A stretch of DNA of 64,000 bases from JACKAF01 sp041391485 (GTDB lineage: Bacteria > Bdellovibrionota > FAC87 > UBA2466 > JACKAF01), in assembly GCA_041391485.1 (NCBI GenBank), contig JAWKNY010000001.1:124001-188000 (forward strand), read 5' to 3'. Shown one piece after another: positions 45,227 through 55,437 of this stretch. The position numbers were made by a program, and so were the translations under genes. Positions within the stretch are counted from its first letter, which is position 1. Every line of letters starts with the position of its first letter. Under the pieces are notes generated by a model. That model saw nothing but the letters and a program-made list of their open reading frames with translations, did no database searches and was not told the DNA's origin.

Positions 45227-47198
45227 ATGATCCGCGATTCCAAAAGTAGATGGCTGCGTCGCCTGCTCGTACTCGGTTCCTGTCTCGCCGGCGCAGGAAC
45301 GTCCGCCTATTTTCTCTATGTTGATCTCACAGGTAATGCACTGCAAGATAACGGACAAACGATCGCACAGGTGACTCGTCGGGTATCCAAAGTCCGCAAG
45401 AAAGCCAAAGCAAGCTTCTTGTGGCAAAGCGTAAAAGAGGGATCGGAACTCCAGCGCAAGGATTCTCTGCAAGTGGGAGAGGCCAGCGCCGCGACCGTTC
45501 GGCTGAACGATGACACGCTGCTCGAAGTCGGTGAGCACAGCCTTGTGATCATCGACGACGTCCCGCCGCTAGAGATGAAGTTCGTCAAAGGTAACTTCGT
45601 AGTTCGAGGAAAGACACAAGACTTCCGCATTAAGGCCGAAGTGAACAAGGCCCCCGTCATTGAGAAGATACCGGTTCGATTGCTTTCACCCGCCCCTTTG
45701 GAAAATCTGTTTGTAAGAGCGGATACCGAGACAGACGTTATCTTTGAGTGGTTGGAACTGGGCTCCACCACTTCCAAGCTCAATCCCAAACTTCAAATTT
45801 CGAACAATCGAAGATTCACCGCGAACTCCACGCAAACGCTTTCTCCGAAAGAGGGGCAATCGCTCTACCGTAGCCGTCTAGCACCTGGGCGGTATTTTTG
45901 GCGGCTTAGCTCCCCTCGTCTGGAGGCTCCCGAGATACGCGAATTTAGAATACAAAGCGCCCGTGGCCTGACTGACGCCTGTTTACCCTTCTGAGGAGAA
46001 GACGCTGCAGCAATGGACCGCAACGGCTCCGATTGAATTTCGCTGGGTGCCCTCGCGTTATGCATTTCCGTCAAAGCCGCACTTGCAGATTGCAACCGCT
46101 AACACTTTTGACCCAAGCAATCTCCGCTTTGATGAAGTCGTCTCCGCGGAGTCGGGTCGAGCCCGAGTCACTTTGGAGCCCGGAACCTACTACTGGCGTC
46201 TTTCGGTCGCGTACCCACAGTTTGAGATTGCCTCACCCGCGCGAAGATTGACGGTGGAGTCGGTAAAATCCATTCCCATCGCACTCGTTTCCCCTGCGCA
46301 GAACACTGAACTGGCGCTAACCGATACCACGACGTTCGCGTGGAAGTTCCCCGTCGACAATGTAATCTTCGAATTCGAGCTGGAACAGATACGCGAAGGA
46401 CAGCCCGTTGCGGAAGGCGAGAAAAGACGTCTCAGTGCGCAGACTCTTAACTGGAAGCCCTCTCGCATCGGAGATTACCGTTGGCGCGTCTCTGCCTTGC
46501 ATGATGAAGAGCTACTTACCCAATCCGACTGGCAGGACTTCAATGTGATGGATCGCCGGCCGCTCGTGCTCGTGGGCCCCGAAGACAAACTCCTGATTGG
46601 CTACTGGAAAGAGCTCCCGGAGTTCACTCTAGAATGGGAAGATATCAAGACGGACAAGTCGCAACGCTATACGGTACGCGTCGGAACTTCACCCTTTCTT
46701 CAAGAACAAACGAGATCCTACAACATTGAAACGCCGTACTTAAAGAGCAGCGAGCTGAAATTGGCTAACGGCAACTACTACTGGAATGTGGTGTTGGAAT
46801 CCGAAGAGAAAGAGACACTCCGAGTAAGCGAGATCCGATCTTTCTCCATCGGCCTGCACCCTCTTTTACAAGCTCCCAAAGAAGTGTTTCCAAAGAATAA
46901 GCAGACGGTCAATGTGGTTCGCTTCCAAGGCGATCCCGTTTTGGAATGGCAACCTGTCGAGTCCGCGACCCAATACGAAGTAAAGCTGCTCGACAAAGGC
47001 GGACGGGAACTCGCCAGCGCAAAAACGGAAGCCACTCGTTTTCCACTGAAAGCCATCAAGGAAGGCAGTTACCGTTGGACCGTAAGAGCGATTGATCCCC
47101 TCGATCGCGGGGGCCTGCCGCTCCCGTTTAAAAGTTTTTTTATTACCTATGGAGATCCGCTGAAGGCCCCGGAGATACTAGGCTCAAAAGTCGAATAG
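45227..47198 (+). pseudogene. FecR-domain plus beta-sandwich repeat protein, split by a 4-bp duplication
   Basis: ATG 45227, then a single TM or signal helix (LLVLGSCLAGAGTSAYFLYV) and a FecR-type domain (SVKEGSELQRKDSLQVGEAS, TVRLNDDTLLEVG). Fibronectin-type-III-like units follow, each with FRWV, FAWKF, LEWED or LEWQP and a closing YYWRLS or YRWTV. The frame ends at 45994 and resumes at 46047-47198. Deleting one copy of the tandem CTGA at 45968-45975 restores a continuous reading as SARGLTPVYPSEEKTL. About 655 residues in all. It probably sits in the periplasm and partners the outer-membrane protein that starts 1 base later. Confidence 0.8.
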
Positions 47199-47199
47199 T

Positions 47200-48471
47200 A
47201 TGATGCGTGCACTTTACACATTGATCTTACTCGTCAGCGTTTCGCTAGGCAGTTCCCTGTGCGCCAAGACAGCAACGATCGAGTGGAAACGATTCGCACT
47301 CGCCGTCAAATACCAACTGCAAATTCAGCGTTCCGGCTCCACCGTTGTCGATACGACCTTGGACAAGGACGCCTCAAAGTGGGTGGGAAATCTGGACCCC
47401 GGCGCTTACCAGTACCGTATTCGAGTGTACGACCGTGTCGGCAGGCCAGGGAAATGGTCGGATTACTTCGGCCTCGTTGTCAAACCGGATGCCCCCAAGC
47501 CCGCTCTGGTTGAGAATGCAGAAATGTACCCCGACGCCGACGGCAGTATCGTTTTGGCGTGGGAGCCCGTCCCGAACGTAGAGGAGTACCGCGTCGTTAT
47601 TCTGCGCAAGAAAAAGCGCGTGTACCAAAAAACTGTAAAAGACAGCCGAGCCGTAATTGGGAAGATCCCACCGGGTGACTATTCATGGCAGGTCCAGGGG
47701 CTTTTGCCCGGAAGTAAAGCAGTGAGGGGCCCCGCTTCAACCGGGCGTACCCTAGGAGATCTCAGCACGCCTCGTCGCTTTGCTGTAAAAAACTACCTTT
47801 ATGTTCCTACCGCGCGCTTGGGCGTTTTTTCAGCGTCAGGGCCTTATAACTACAGAATCCAGACTTCAGAAGAAGGAAGGATCTCCGCTTTTGGCATGAC
47901 GGCCGGAGCTTACGCCGATCTCTGGCTCAGCCCACATTTTTCCCTCGATCTCACCGTAGAGAGTCAGTTTCTTCAGGTAGAAGGCAGCAACACCCATCTC
48001 GCCGACAGGCGATTGCACGCCAACTACGCCCTTCTGCGCGCCACCGGAAGCTCCCGTTGGGAGCTGGGACTCGGCATTGGCCCTCGCATCAAAGAATACA
48101 TGCGCGTGCATTCCTCCTCCGGAAGCTACATAGGCCGGTCTAAACACACACTTCTTGCGACGGACGTTCAACTGCGACTCCGCCACTTCACGAGCCGCTC
48201 GCTTGTGATGGGACTTGAGGTCAACTACCTACTCGGGATGTTCCTGATCGGTGAAAACAACGGGGTCGTCGCCAACAACCCTTCCAAACTCGTCGGCAAT
48301 CTATCGGCAAAGCTCTCCGGCCAGCTCCTGCTTTCGGATCGTTGGGATGTGGAATTAGCGCTTTTTGCCGAACGCAACGCCCTCACTTTCTCCGGTGGGA
48401 GCATCAGCGGCACTGAAGTGATGGAGAATACCCTTTTGCGCGGTTACGCGAGTCTCAACTTCCGCTTCTAG
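47200..48471 (+). CDS. Outer-membrane beta-barrel protein with N-terminal FN3-like domains
   Basis: 423 residues. Signal peptide MMRALYTLILLVSVSLGSSLCA. Two FN3-like units (KYQLQIQRSGS...YQYRIRVYD; VLAWEPVPNVEEYRVVIL) precede a barrel of alternating strands from about residue 200, ending in YASLNFRF with the C-terminal Phe recognised by the Bam complex. Follows the FecR gene by one base, so clearly co-translated. The pair looks like a periplasmic-outer-membrane assembly. Confidence 0.8.
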   Translation: MMRALYTLILLVSVSLGSSLCAKTATIEWKRFALAVKYQLQIQRSGSTVVDTTLDKDASKWVGNLDPGAYQYRIRVYDRVGRPGKWSDYFGLVVKPDAPKPALVENAEMYPDADGSIVLAWEPVPNVEEYRVVILRKKKRVYQKTVKDSRAVIGKIPPGDYSWQVQGLLPGSKAVRGPASTGRTLGDLSTPRRFAVKNYLYVPTARLGVFSASGPYNYRIQTSEEGRISAFGMTAGAYADLWLSPHFSLDLTVESQFLQVEGSNTHLADRRLHANYALLRATGSSRWELGLGIGPRIKEYMRVHSSSGSYIGRSKHTLLATDVQLRLRHFTSRSLVMGLEVNYLLGMFLIGENNGVVANNPSKLVGNLSAKLSGQLLLSDRWDVELALFAERNALTFSGGSISGTEVMENTLLRGYASLNFRF

Positions 48472-48932
48472 CTAGCGCGACTTCATCGCGCGATCGATCT
48501 CACGTTTGACGTCTTTTTCCTTCTTGGAAGCCCGCTTGTCGTGACTCTTTTTCCCTTGCCCAAACCCAGCTCCACCTTGGCGCGGCCTTCTTTGAAGTAC
48601 ATTTTTAGAGGGACCAGGCTGTAGCCCCGCACTTCCAGCTTTCCCCACAGTTTCTCCAGCTCTTCCCGATGCAGGAGCAGTTTCCGAGTACGTGTCGGCT
48701 CGTGGTTTTCTCGATTCCCCATCGAGTAGGGATCGATGTGTGCATTCAACAAGAACAGCTCGCCCTCGCTAAACACGGCGTAGGCATCACGCAAGTTGGC
48801 GTTCCCGTTTCGAAGGGCTTTGACTTCCGTCCCCTTAAGCACAATGCCTGCTTCGACTTTTTCCTCGATCGAGTAGTTGTGGAACGCTTTGCGGTTGTCG
48901 CAGATGATCTTAATGCCAGTTCGAGCCTTCAC
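48472..48932 (-). CDS. smpB: SsrA-binding protein SmpB, with a frameshift near the C-terminus
   Basis: Start GTG 48932 overlaps the previous stop (GTGA). KIICDNRKAFHNYSIEEKVEAGIVLKGTEVKALR and LFLLNAHIDPY are hallmark SmpB. The unbroken frame ends at 48483 with a nonsensical tail, but one base restored in the GGG near 48568 gives GQGKKSHDKRASKKEKD and a stop at 48472, the normal basic C-terminal tail. SmpB binds tmRNA and this tail is needed to enter the empty ribosome A site, so a genuine loss is unlikely; this is the best evidence that the frameshifts in this window are sequence errors. Confidence 0.95.
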
Positions 48933-49557
48933 TTGCGACGTTTCTTCCTAGCGGGCTTGATGGGGGTGAAATCTTCCGCGCTTGTAACAATCCCCATTGA
49001 AACTACAATCTTGAAGGCATCCTGCACCGACACTTTCAGAGGAATGAGTTCGTCCTCAGCGGCAAGGATGTAGAATCCCGAAGTCGGGTTCGGTGTGCAG
49101 GGGACAAAGATATTCACCATCTTCTTGTTGAAGCTCGCCGTAAGTTTGGGATCGGGAGTGCCGGTTCTAAACCCCACGGAGTACAGACCTTTACTTGGAA
49201 ACTGCACCAGGACGGCCTCGTTGAAACGGTCCTGCTGGTTTCCAAAACCGTCTCCAGAAACTGCTTGATCCCACCGTAGAGTCCACCCACGACCGGAAAC
49301 TTTTTGAATAAATTATCGAACTTGGAGATGAACCAGTTCCCGATGAAATTGGTAGCGAGAATCCCTACGCTCAATACTAGAAGTAGCGCAAGAACCGCGC
49401 CCAGTCCGCGAAAATCAAAAGGCAAGAGTCCCGAGGGCAAATACTGACGCATGGTACTGTCCACTGTCTGCACAAACCACCGCGCAATATCAACCGTGGC
49501 GAGCAGGGGAACCAGCACCAAAACGCCTGTGATGAAAGCCGTGCGCAAACGCTTCAT
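48929..49557 (-). CDS. DUF502 membrane protein, frameshifted
   Basis: ATG 49557 overlaps panC's stop (ATGA). Two membrane helices (AFITGVLVLVPLLATVDIA; LLLVLSVGILATNFIG), then FKKFPVVGGLYGGIKQ, the family hallmark. The frame breaks in TTTT near 49230 and continues as GNQQDRFNEAVLVQFPSKGLYSVGF, FVPCTPNPTSGF and a basic C-terminus, with stop at 48929. DUF502 proteins are inner-membrane proteins of unknown function widely found beside housekeeping genes. Confidence 0.85.
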
Positions 49558-50399
49558 GAAGTGACTCCGTAGAGAGGGGTGTTATCGATTAAGCGCGTTC
49601 GGCCTATCTTAACCGCTAAAAAGAAATGTGGGGAGGGAATCTTGGAAAGCGGCTGCTCGGGCCCGACTGGAAGAAGATCCGCCTCAGAACAGACTTCCAG
49701 ATACTCCACCGCGATATCTCCCAGAATTTGCTTCGCCCTTTCCACAGCGTCGCCAGCTCGTGCGTCCGGTCCCAATCGGCGTACAGCGGCAATCGCCTCT
49801 GGGATTTGCGACGCGAGCTTGCGCTCCTCAGCGCCAAGGTACCGATTGCGCGAGCTCATCGCCAGCCCATCCGCCTCTCGAACGATCGCTCCGCGGACAA
49901 TCCGCAGCGGCAGGTTTAGATCTTCCACCATCCGCTCAATCACGCGGAGCTGCTGAAAATCCTTTTCGCCAAAAACCGCAAACTGCGCACTGGCCACTTG
50001 AAAGAGTTTCAGACAAACCGTTGTGACTCCTTCAAAATGCCCCGGCCTTGAGGCACCACACAGAAAACGACTCAAACCCGAAACATTCACCTTGGTTGAA
50101 AAACCCTCGGGGTAAAACTCCTGCGCGTTCGGAGCAAAGAGCAAATCCACATTTAGTTCTCTCAAGAGCTTGGCGTCTTGCTCAAACGTGCGCGGGTACT
50201 TTGCCAAATCCTCGTTGGGTCCAAATTGGAGCGGGTTTACAAAGATACTCACGACGACATGATCAGCTACAGATTGGGCGGTTTTAACCAGACTCAAATG
50301 GCCGGCGTGCAAGGCCCCCATCGTCGGAACCAACGCAATGGTTCCGTCCCAACTTTGGGTTAATTTTTGAACTTCAACCGGGGAATGAAGGATCTGCAT
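49554..50399 (-). CDS. panC: Pantothenate synthetase
   Basis: 281 residues. TMGALHAGHLSLV holds the ATP-binding HxGH, SIFVNPLQF and YPRTFEQD follow, FGEKDFQQL is the KDxQQ signature and AMSSRNRYL the KMSKS-like SSRN loop. Joins pantoate and beta-alanine, using ATP, in the last step of pantothenate synthesis. Overlaps panB by one base (TAATG) and the DUF502 gene by four. Confidence 0.97.
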   Translation of the reverse strand: MQILHSPVEVQKLTQSWDGTIALVPTMGALHAGHLSLVKTAQSVADHVVVSIFVNPLQFGPNEDLAKYPRTFEQDAKLLRELNVDLLFAPNAQEFYPEGFSTKVNVSGLSRFLCGASRPGHFEGVTTVCLKLFQVASAQFAVFGEKDFQQLRVIERMVEDLNLPLRIVRGAIVREADGLAMSSRNRYLGAEERKLASQIPEAIAAVRRLGPDARAGDAVERAKQILGDIAVEYLEVCSEADLLPVGPEQPLSKIPSPHFFLAVKIGRTRLIDNTPLYGVTS

Positions 50400-51217
50400 T
50401 AGCTAAACGAGTGCTCGGAATCGGGGAAGCGCCCGCCCCGCACCTCCGTCGCGTAATCGGAAACCGCGCTACGCACCATCTGTCCGAGCTGGGCGTAAGC
50501 CTTCACAAAACGAGGCTGAAACTCAGGGTTTAGACCCAACAAGTCCTGACTCACCAGAACCTGGCCATCACAATCCGGACCCGCTCCGATCCCAATAGTT
50601 GGAATTTTTAAACGATCGGTTATCTCTTTTCCCAACACCGCGGGAATGGCTTCTAACACCACGGCGTAAGCGCCGGCATCTTCCAACGCCAAAGCGTCCT
50701 GAAGAATCGCCTGCTGCGCCTTCTCCGTTTTGCCTTGAACCTTATAACCGCCATACGCGTTCACGCTCTGCGGGGTTAGTCCCACGTGGCCCAAGACTGG
50801 GATGCCAACCTCCACGAGACGCTCTACGATCGGGGCAATCGAAACCCCACCTTCTAATTTAACGGCCTCCGCACCCCCATCTGCCATCAGGCGGCCGGCA
50901 TTTCGAACCGCGTCTTCGAAACTGGATTGGTAAGTCATGAAAGGCATGTCGGCGACCACATGGGCGTGTTCAACGGCTTCGCGTACCGCTCGAGTGTGGT
51001 AAACCATGTCCTCAATTTTGACGGACAAGGTGTTGGACTTTCCCTGAATGACCATTCCAAGGGAGTCTCCCACCAAAACCAAATCGACCAGCTCATCGAT
51101 CAAGCGCGCGAAGGTATAATCATAGGCCGTGATGGCCACAATCCGATTGGCGCCCTCTCGTGATTTGCTGCAACCGAATGCTGGCGGCAGTCTCTTTCTT
51201 GTGTGGGTTAACGGCAC
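50399..51217 (-). CDS. panB: 3-methyl-2-oxobutanoate hydroxymethyltransferase
   Basis: 272 residues from GTG 51217. VAITAYDYTFARLID, VLVGDSLGMVIQG (metal-binding Asp), MPFMTYQSS, VKLEGG, PVLGHVGLTPQS and IPTIGIGAG are all conserved PanB motifs. Adds a hydroxymethyl group from methylene-THF to ketoisovalerate, making ketopantoate for coenzyme A. The GTG overlaps nothing but directly follows the upstream TGA, with GGAGG inside the upstream gene. Confidence 0.97.
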   Translation of the reverse strand: MPLTHTRKRLPPAFGCSKSREGANRIVAITAYDYTFARLIDELVDLVLVGDSLGMVIQGKSNTLSVKIEDMVYHTRAVREAVEHAHVVADMPFMTYQSSFEDAVRNAGRLMADGGAEAVKLEGGVSIAPIVERLVEVGIPVLGHVGLTPQSVNAYGGYKVQGKTEKAQQAILQDALALEDAGAYAVVLEAIPAVLGKEITDRLKIPTIGIGAGPDCDGQVLVSQDLLGLNPEFQPRFVKAYAQLGQMVRSAVSDYATEVRGGRFPDSEHSFS

Positions 51218-52592
51218 TCAACCGAATTCCTCCTTAAAGGTCCCTTCCAACTGCGCCCCTACAAAATACGCATGGCCACCCAAGGTATAGCCAGGTGCCC
51301 CAATATACCGAGCCTGGTTCTTCTTTACCTCTCTTTTGTTGAGAAGGTGAATCTGCCCAAAAATTCCGAGTCTTAGGGGAAAGGCATCCAACTGCGGTCT
51401 CCCAAATCGTACTCCATCGCCGCACCTAAAACGTGCGTCCCACTATCGAGCAGGTTTGCCGAGCCGCTAGCCGCCTCGTCCGTTAACGGCGACGGGCGGA
51501 ACTGGTACCCAACGCCCGCCTCCCAGTAACGAGTCAGTCCCACCTTCGCTGAGGCACGTGGGCTCAGCGTATTGAAACGGGGAGATCCGTGGTCTGGGTT
51601 TGGACGCGCGAGCCCCCTCGCTTTTCCGCCGTGACTAGGAAGAAGGACGGCTCGAACGCGGACCACAACTCCCATACGGCACCCACACTGAAATGGAAAC
51701 TTCCCAAGCGTTGCTGGTAGTCCAACTCGAAGCGGTGAGGCTCATAAAACAAGGAAGTCTGAAGCTGAAAAGGAAGATCGAGCGTACGGGTCCCTTCTGC
51801 TACTTCCACGCGGCCCGTAATCTTCTCCACAAATTTAGGGTTGGCCGCCTGACGGTAAACCAAGCTGGCACCCGCTCCCTCCCAGCGGCTAAAAAGCCCG
51901 AGGATGGCCGAACTATTCAAACTGACGGTCATGTCCATTCGCCCTGTCGGGTTGTCGGCGAGTAAAACAGCGTCTATCGCCCCCGCGGCCGATATGTAAA
52001 AGGAAAGACCCGCCCCGAAGTAGAGCGCGTTGGGAATGATTTCGGCACCGATACTGGCGACGGCCTTTAGCTGGTCATTGGGTGCACCATAGTGCAAGGA
52101 CTGAAACGCGTACGGGGTCAGAGACTGCAACTGACGTATTTTTCCCTTCGGCCCGGAAATCGCAACACCGAGCCCCGCCCGGCGATCCACATAGCGCGAA
52201 AGCGAGAACGGAAACACCATGCCTAGCGTCCACCGGCTAAAGCCCATGGGCTCCATTGAAGCCGCGCCCAGCACTTCGCGCGTCCCGGCGCCGGTCCTGA
52301 AAGTTGGGCTATCGAGTAGCACGGTCCCGACGGGGTCCACAGCCGCACTCCCCCCACCAAAGCTAAAAGCGAACTGTGGCTTCTCTCCGACCGCCATCAG
52401 CGCGGGGTTATTGTCGGCGGCAAACGGGTTGTGCGGATCGGCCGTCATCGCGCCTACCCGACCCGTACTCATGCCGCCCATGCCGAAGTTCCGCTCCGGG
52501 GTTCCTCGTGCAAAACGAGCGACAAAAGAAAGAAGGAGGATTTTTAAGAAAATTAGCTGCTTATTGGGCATTTGCGTACGAACAGACCGCAT
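51218..52592 (-). CDS. FadL/OmpP1-like outer-membrane protein, frameshifted
   Basis: ATG 52592 with AAGGAG at 5-base spacing; signal helix LIFLKILLLSFVARFARG. An Asn/Pro-containing N-terminal segment (DPHNPFAADNNPALM) is typical of FadL-type hydrophobic-substrate channels, and the rest alternates as barrel strands. The frame breaks near 51620 (CCCC) and 51405 (GGG) and continues as RFNTLSPRASAKVGLTRYWE and LDAFPLRLGIFGQIHLL, ending at TGA 51218. FadL proteins import fatty acids or aromatics. It heads the panB-panC-DUF502-smpB string. Confidence 0.7.
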
Positions 52593-52661
52593 TCTTCTCC
52601 TTCGGCGGTTTTTATCATTGAGGGGGGACTTTCGCAAATAGGACTGGGCTGTCCAGGAACC

Positions 52662-53465
52662 CTAATTTGAGCCCAAAAGCTTCTCGGCCAACTCCAGAAA
52701 TTGGGCCGGAGCCAGCTCCTCGGCTCGCGCTTTGGGGGAGATCTGTAGCGCCTCGAAAACGGCGTTGAGCTTCTCTTTTCCGTAGGTGTGACTGAGGTTC
52801 TTTAAGAGCATCTTTCGCCGGTGAGAAAAGGACTCGCGCACCAATTTCAAAAAGGCGTCGCGGTCGATCTGCGGATCGGGCTTGGGCTCAAAACAAATAG
52901 CCTCTGAATCCACTTCAGGCTTTGGGTAAAAAGCCCCGGGCGGGATCACGCCCAAGGAGTGCAATTCGTAGAACGTCTGGGCCACCACACTGGTACCGCC
53001 ATAATCGGGCGTCATCGGCTTTGCGACCAAGCGCCGTGCGAACTCGCGCTGAAACGTCAAAACCATACGGAGGATCGATTCTTTCCAGTCGAGTAGCTTG
53101 AAAAAGATGGGTGAGGACACATTGTACGGAAGATTCCCAAGCACGAGTACCTTCTCAAGCGGCTCGCTGGGTTCCCATTTGAGAAAATCGCCTTCGACAA
53201 GATCAATCTCAGGGAATCGCTCTCTCAGGTAAGCGCACAAGTTGCGATCGATCTCAAACAATCGCGGAGGCACCGGGGACCGCTTGAGAAGCCCGTCGGT
53301 CAGAGCACCTAAGCCGGGACCAATCTCCCAAACCGCGACCGGATCCTTCTGCTCAAGCAGCCGTTCCACAAGTGTTTGGGCCCAATGCGGAGAGGTCAGA
53401 AAGTTCTGGCCGAATCTCTTTTTTGCATGAACGCCCAATGACGCTAACTGACTTCGTGGGTGCAT
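52662..53465 (-). CDS. rsmA: 16S rRNA dimethyladenosine transferase
   Basis: 267 residues from ATG 53465; the longer TTG-started form lacks support. KKRFGQNFL, then EIGPGLGALTDGLL (SAM motif I), EGDF and the catalytic NLPYNVSSPI are diagnostic. C-terminal REAFxxRR-type SHRRKMLLKNL is present. Dimethylates A1518 and A1519 in the 16S rRNA of 30S subunits. First gene upstream of the FadL-like gene, 69 bases away on the same strand. Confidence 0.97.
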   Translation of the reverse strand: MHPRSQLASLGVHAKKRFGQNFLTSPHWAQTLVERLLEQKDPVAVWEIGPGLGALTDGLLKRSPVPPRLFEIDRNLCAYLRERFPEIDLVEGDFLKWEPSEPLEKVLVLGNLPYNVSSPIFFKLLDWKESILRMVLTFQREFARRLVAKPMTPDYGGTSVVAQTFYELHSLGVIPPGAFYPKPEVDSEAICFEPKPDPQIDRDAFLKLVRESFSHRRKMLLKNLSHTYGKEKLNAVFEALQISPKARAEELAPAQFLELAEKLLGSN

Positions 53466-53530
53466 AATATTCAATTCGCCTGAGTTGACTCGCCGAACCG
53501 CCAACAGTACGGTCTCTTTAGAAACGTTAC

Positions 53531-55402
53531 ATGAGTTGGGAGAAAAACGTGACCTCTTTCCGAATTATCACAGCACTTTTTTGTTTGATGAGCTACCAGG
53601 CCTTCGCGGCCAAGCGGCTGGTCTACATGGTCGAGACCGAAGACAGCAAACAGATCGCCCTGAAGCAGGACGGAAAGGACGAGCAGTTTCTAACGGAAGG
53701 GAACAACTGGCATCTCTATCCCGACGTCGATGGAAGCGGCAACTCTGTTGTTTACGTAGAGATTGACCCGAGTGGGGAGACGCTACAATCCAAAATCCTT
53801 CTCTTGGACATGGTCCAAAAAAAGACTCGGGAGCTCGCCGGTGGATCGGGGCAATACCTGCACCCGGATTTGTCGAGCGACGGCAGGACGCTAGCTTTTA
53901 CGGCTCCGCTCGGTTCAGAGAACCGAATGCAAATTGCGGTAAGAAAAGTAGCAGAGGAAGAAAAGCCACTTGTCATCGAAACTGAATACCCAGCTTACTT
54001 CCCCGCGCTCGCTTCAGACGGGAGTTTTTTAGTTTTCCAGCTCAACGTCGACAAAGACGTAAAGCGCATTGTCCGCTATGACCTAGAAGAAAAAAAGTTC
54101 GAGACACTAACTGAAGAAGCTGGCGTTGCCATGGCACCGGCTCTTTCATTTGACGATCGCCGCATAGTTTTCACCGAGAAACGGGAAGGCGTTTGGAATA
54201 TTTACGCCCTGGATCTGGCAACCAAGAAAAAGACACAAATCACCGATAGCCCTTCCCAAGATTTTGCTCCGAACTTCACGGCCGAAGGGGACGTCATCTT
54301 CGCGTCCGATCGAGCAGGGCATTTTGAGTTGTACTCCATCTCGGCTAAAGAGCTGGAGTCGGGAACCCACCAGGTCGAGAACTTAGTACGAGGGGAGGCT
54401 TCTTACTACGCGCCTGCCATGAGCGGTGAGCTGGAATTCCGCCAAACCAAAAAAGCCCCCGTGCCGGATCCCGCGCGCTCCTCTTTTGGATCGGCTGTGA
54501 TTGGGGATCGAATCTACATAGCGGGCGGACACCAAGGGAATGAACACACCTACCCACCCGAATCCTTTCTCGCCCATGTCGAATACTTTGATCTCAAAAC
54601 AGGCAAATGGAACCGCGTGGCCCCGCGAAAAAACCCGTGCCACGGTTTTGAATTGGCCGCCTACGGAAAGTACCTCTACGCTTTTGGTGGATTCGCTTAC
54701 TCCAAGGATCACAAACCGGCCTGGAAGTCATTGGACACCATTGAGCGCTACGACACGGAAACAGACGAATGGGTGGAGGTCGGCAAACTCCCTCGTCCCC
54801 GCTCCTCCAATATCGTCGCCGTGCTGGACGACAAAGCCTATCTCATTGGTGGCTGGGACAGCACTCCAAAGCAGGCAGGTGATCTCGAAGGGCGCTTCCA
54901 TCGGGAAATAGACGTCTTTGATCTCAAGACGGAAACTGTCAGCACTTTGGATTACGGTATTCCGGATCCCCTGCGCCGCGCCTTTTCCGCCGAAGTTCTA
55001 GGAGACGAAATCCTCCTCATTGGGGGTCTAGGGCAAGGCGCTTCTCACTTTGAGCTTTTGGATCAGGTAACGGCTTTCAACCCGAAAACTGGCAAGTGGC
55101 GAGAACTGGCAAAACTTCCCTTTGCCACCTTTGCCCCTGCGGCAGGCATTCTGGACGGAGAGCTGTACGTCTTCGGCGGCATGTTTAAAACGGGGCCCCT
55201 CAATTACGTTTACGTGAACCACGCTTACCGACTGGGAAAAACTTCTGGCCAATGGGGACACACAGGCCGCCACCTAGCGGAACCCAAAGGCTTTGCGCAA
55301 GTCGTCAACATCAGCCCCAGTGAACTGGCCATTTTGGGCGGGCATTCGTACGAGGGTGGGGACGCTCCCGTCGCCACTTTTGAGACCTTCGCCACCCATT
55401 AG
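53531..55402 (+). CDS. Secreted double-propeller protein (TolB-like plus Kelch-like)
   Basis: 623 residues with signal peptide VTSFRIITALFCLMSYQAFA. The first half has TolB/WD40-like blades (HPDLSSDGRTLAFTAP; FPALASDGSFLVFQL; APALSFDDRRIVFTEK; APNFTAEGDVIFASDR), spaced about 45 residues. The second half has Kelch blades: IYIAGGHQ, YLYAFGGFA, AYLIGGWD, ILLIGGLG, LYVFGGMF and LAILGGHS with following W residues. Two propellers joined in one exported protein suggest a scaffold or binding role. Divergent from rsmA. Confidence 0.85.
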   Translation: MSWEKNVTSFRIITALFCLMSYQAFAAKRLVYMVETEDSKQIALKQDGKDEQFLTEGNNWHLYPDVDGSGNSVVYVEIDPSGETLQSKILLLDMVQKKTRELAGGSGQYLHPDLSSDGRTLAFTAPLGSENRMQIAVRKVAEEEKPLVIETEYPAYFPALASDGSFLVFQLNVDKDVKRIVRYDLEEKKFETLTEEAGVAMAPALSFDDRRIVFTEKREGVWNIYALDLATKKKTQITDSPSQDFAPNFTAEGDVIFASDRAGHFELYSISAKELESGTHQVENLVRGEASYYAPAMSGELEFRQTKKAPVPDPARSSFGSAVIGDRIYIAGGHQGNEHTYPPESFLAHVEYFDLKTGKWNRVAPRKNPCHGFELAAYGKYLYAFGGFAYSKDHKPAWKSLDTIERYDTETDEWVEVGKLPRPRSSNIVAVLDDKAYLIGGWDSTPKQAGDLEGRFHREIDVFDLKTETVSTLDYGIPDPLRRAFSAEVLGDEILLIGGLGQGASHFELLDQVTAFNPKTGKWRELAKLPFATFAPAAGILDGELYVFGGMFKTGPLNYVYVNHAYRLGKTSGQWGHTGRHLAEPKGFAQVVNISPSELAILGGHSYEGGDAPVATFETFATH

Positions 55403-55437
55403 AAGGAAAAAGCTGCAGTTCGCGCTAGAATATTGGG

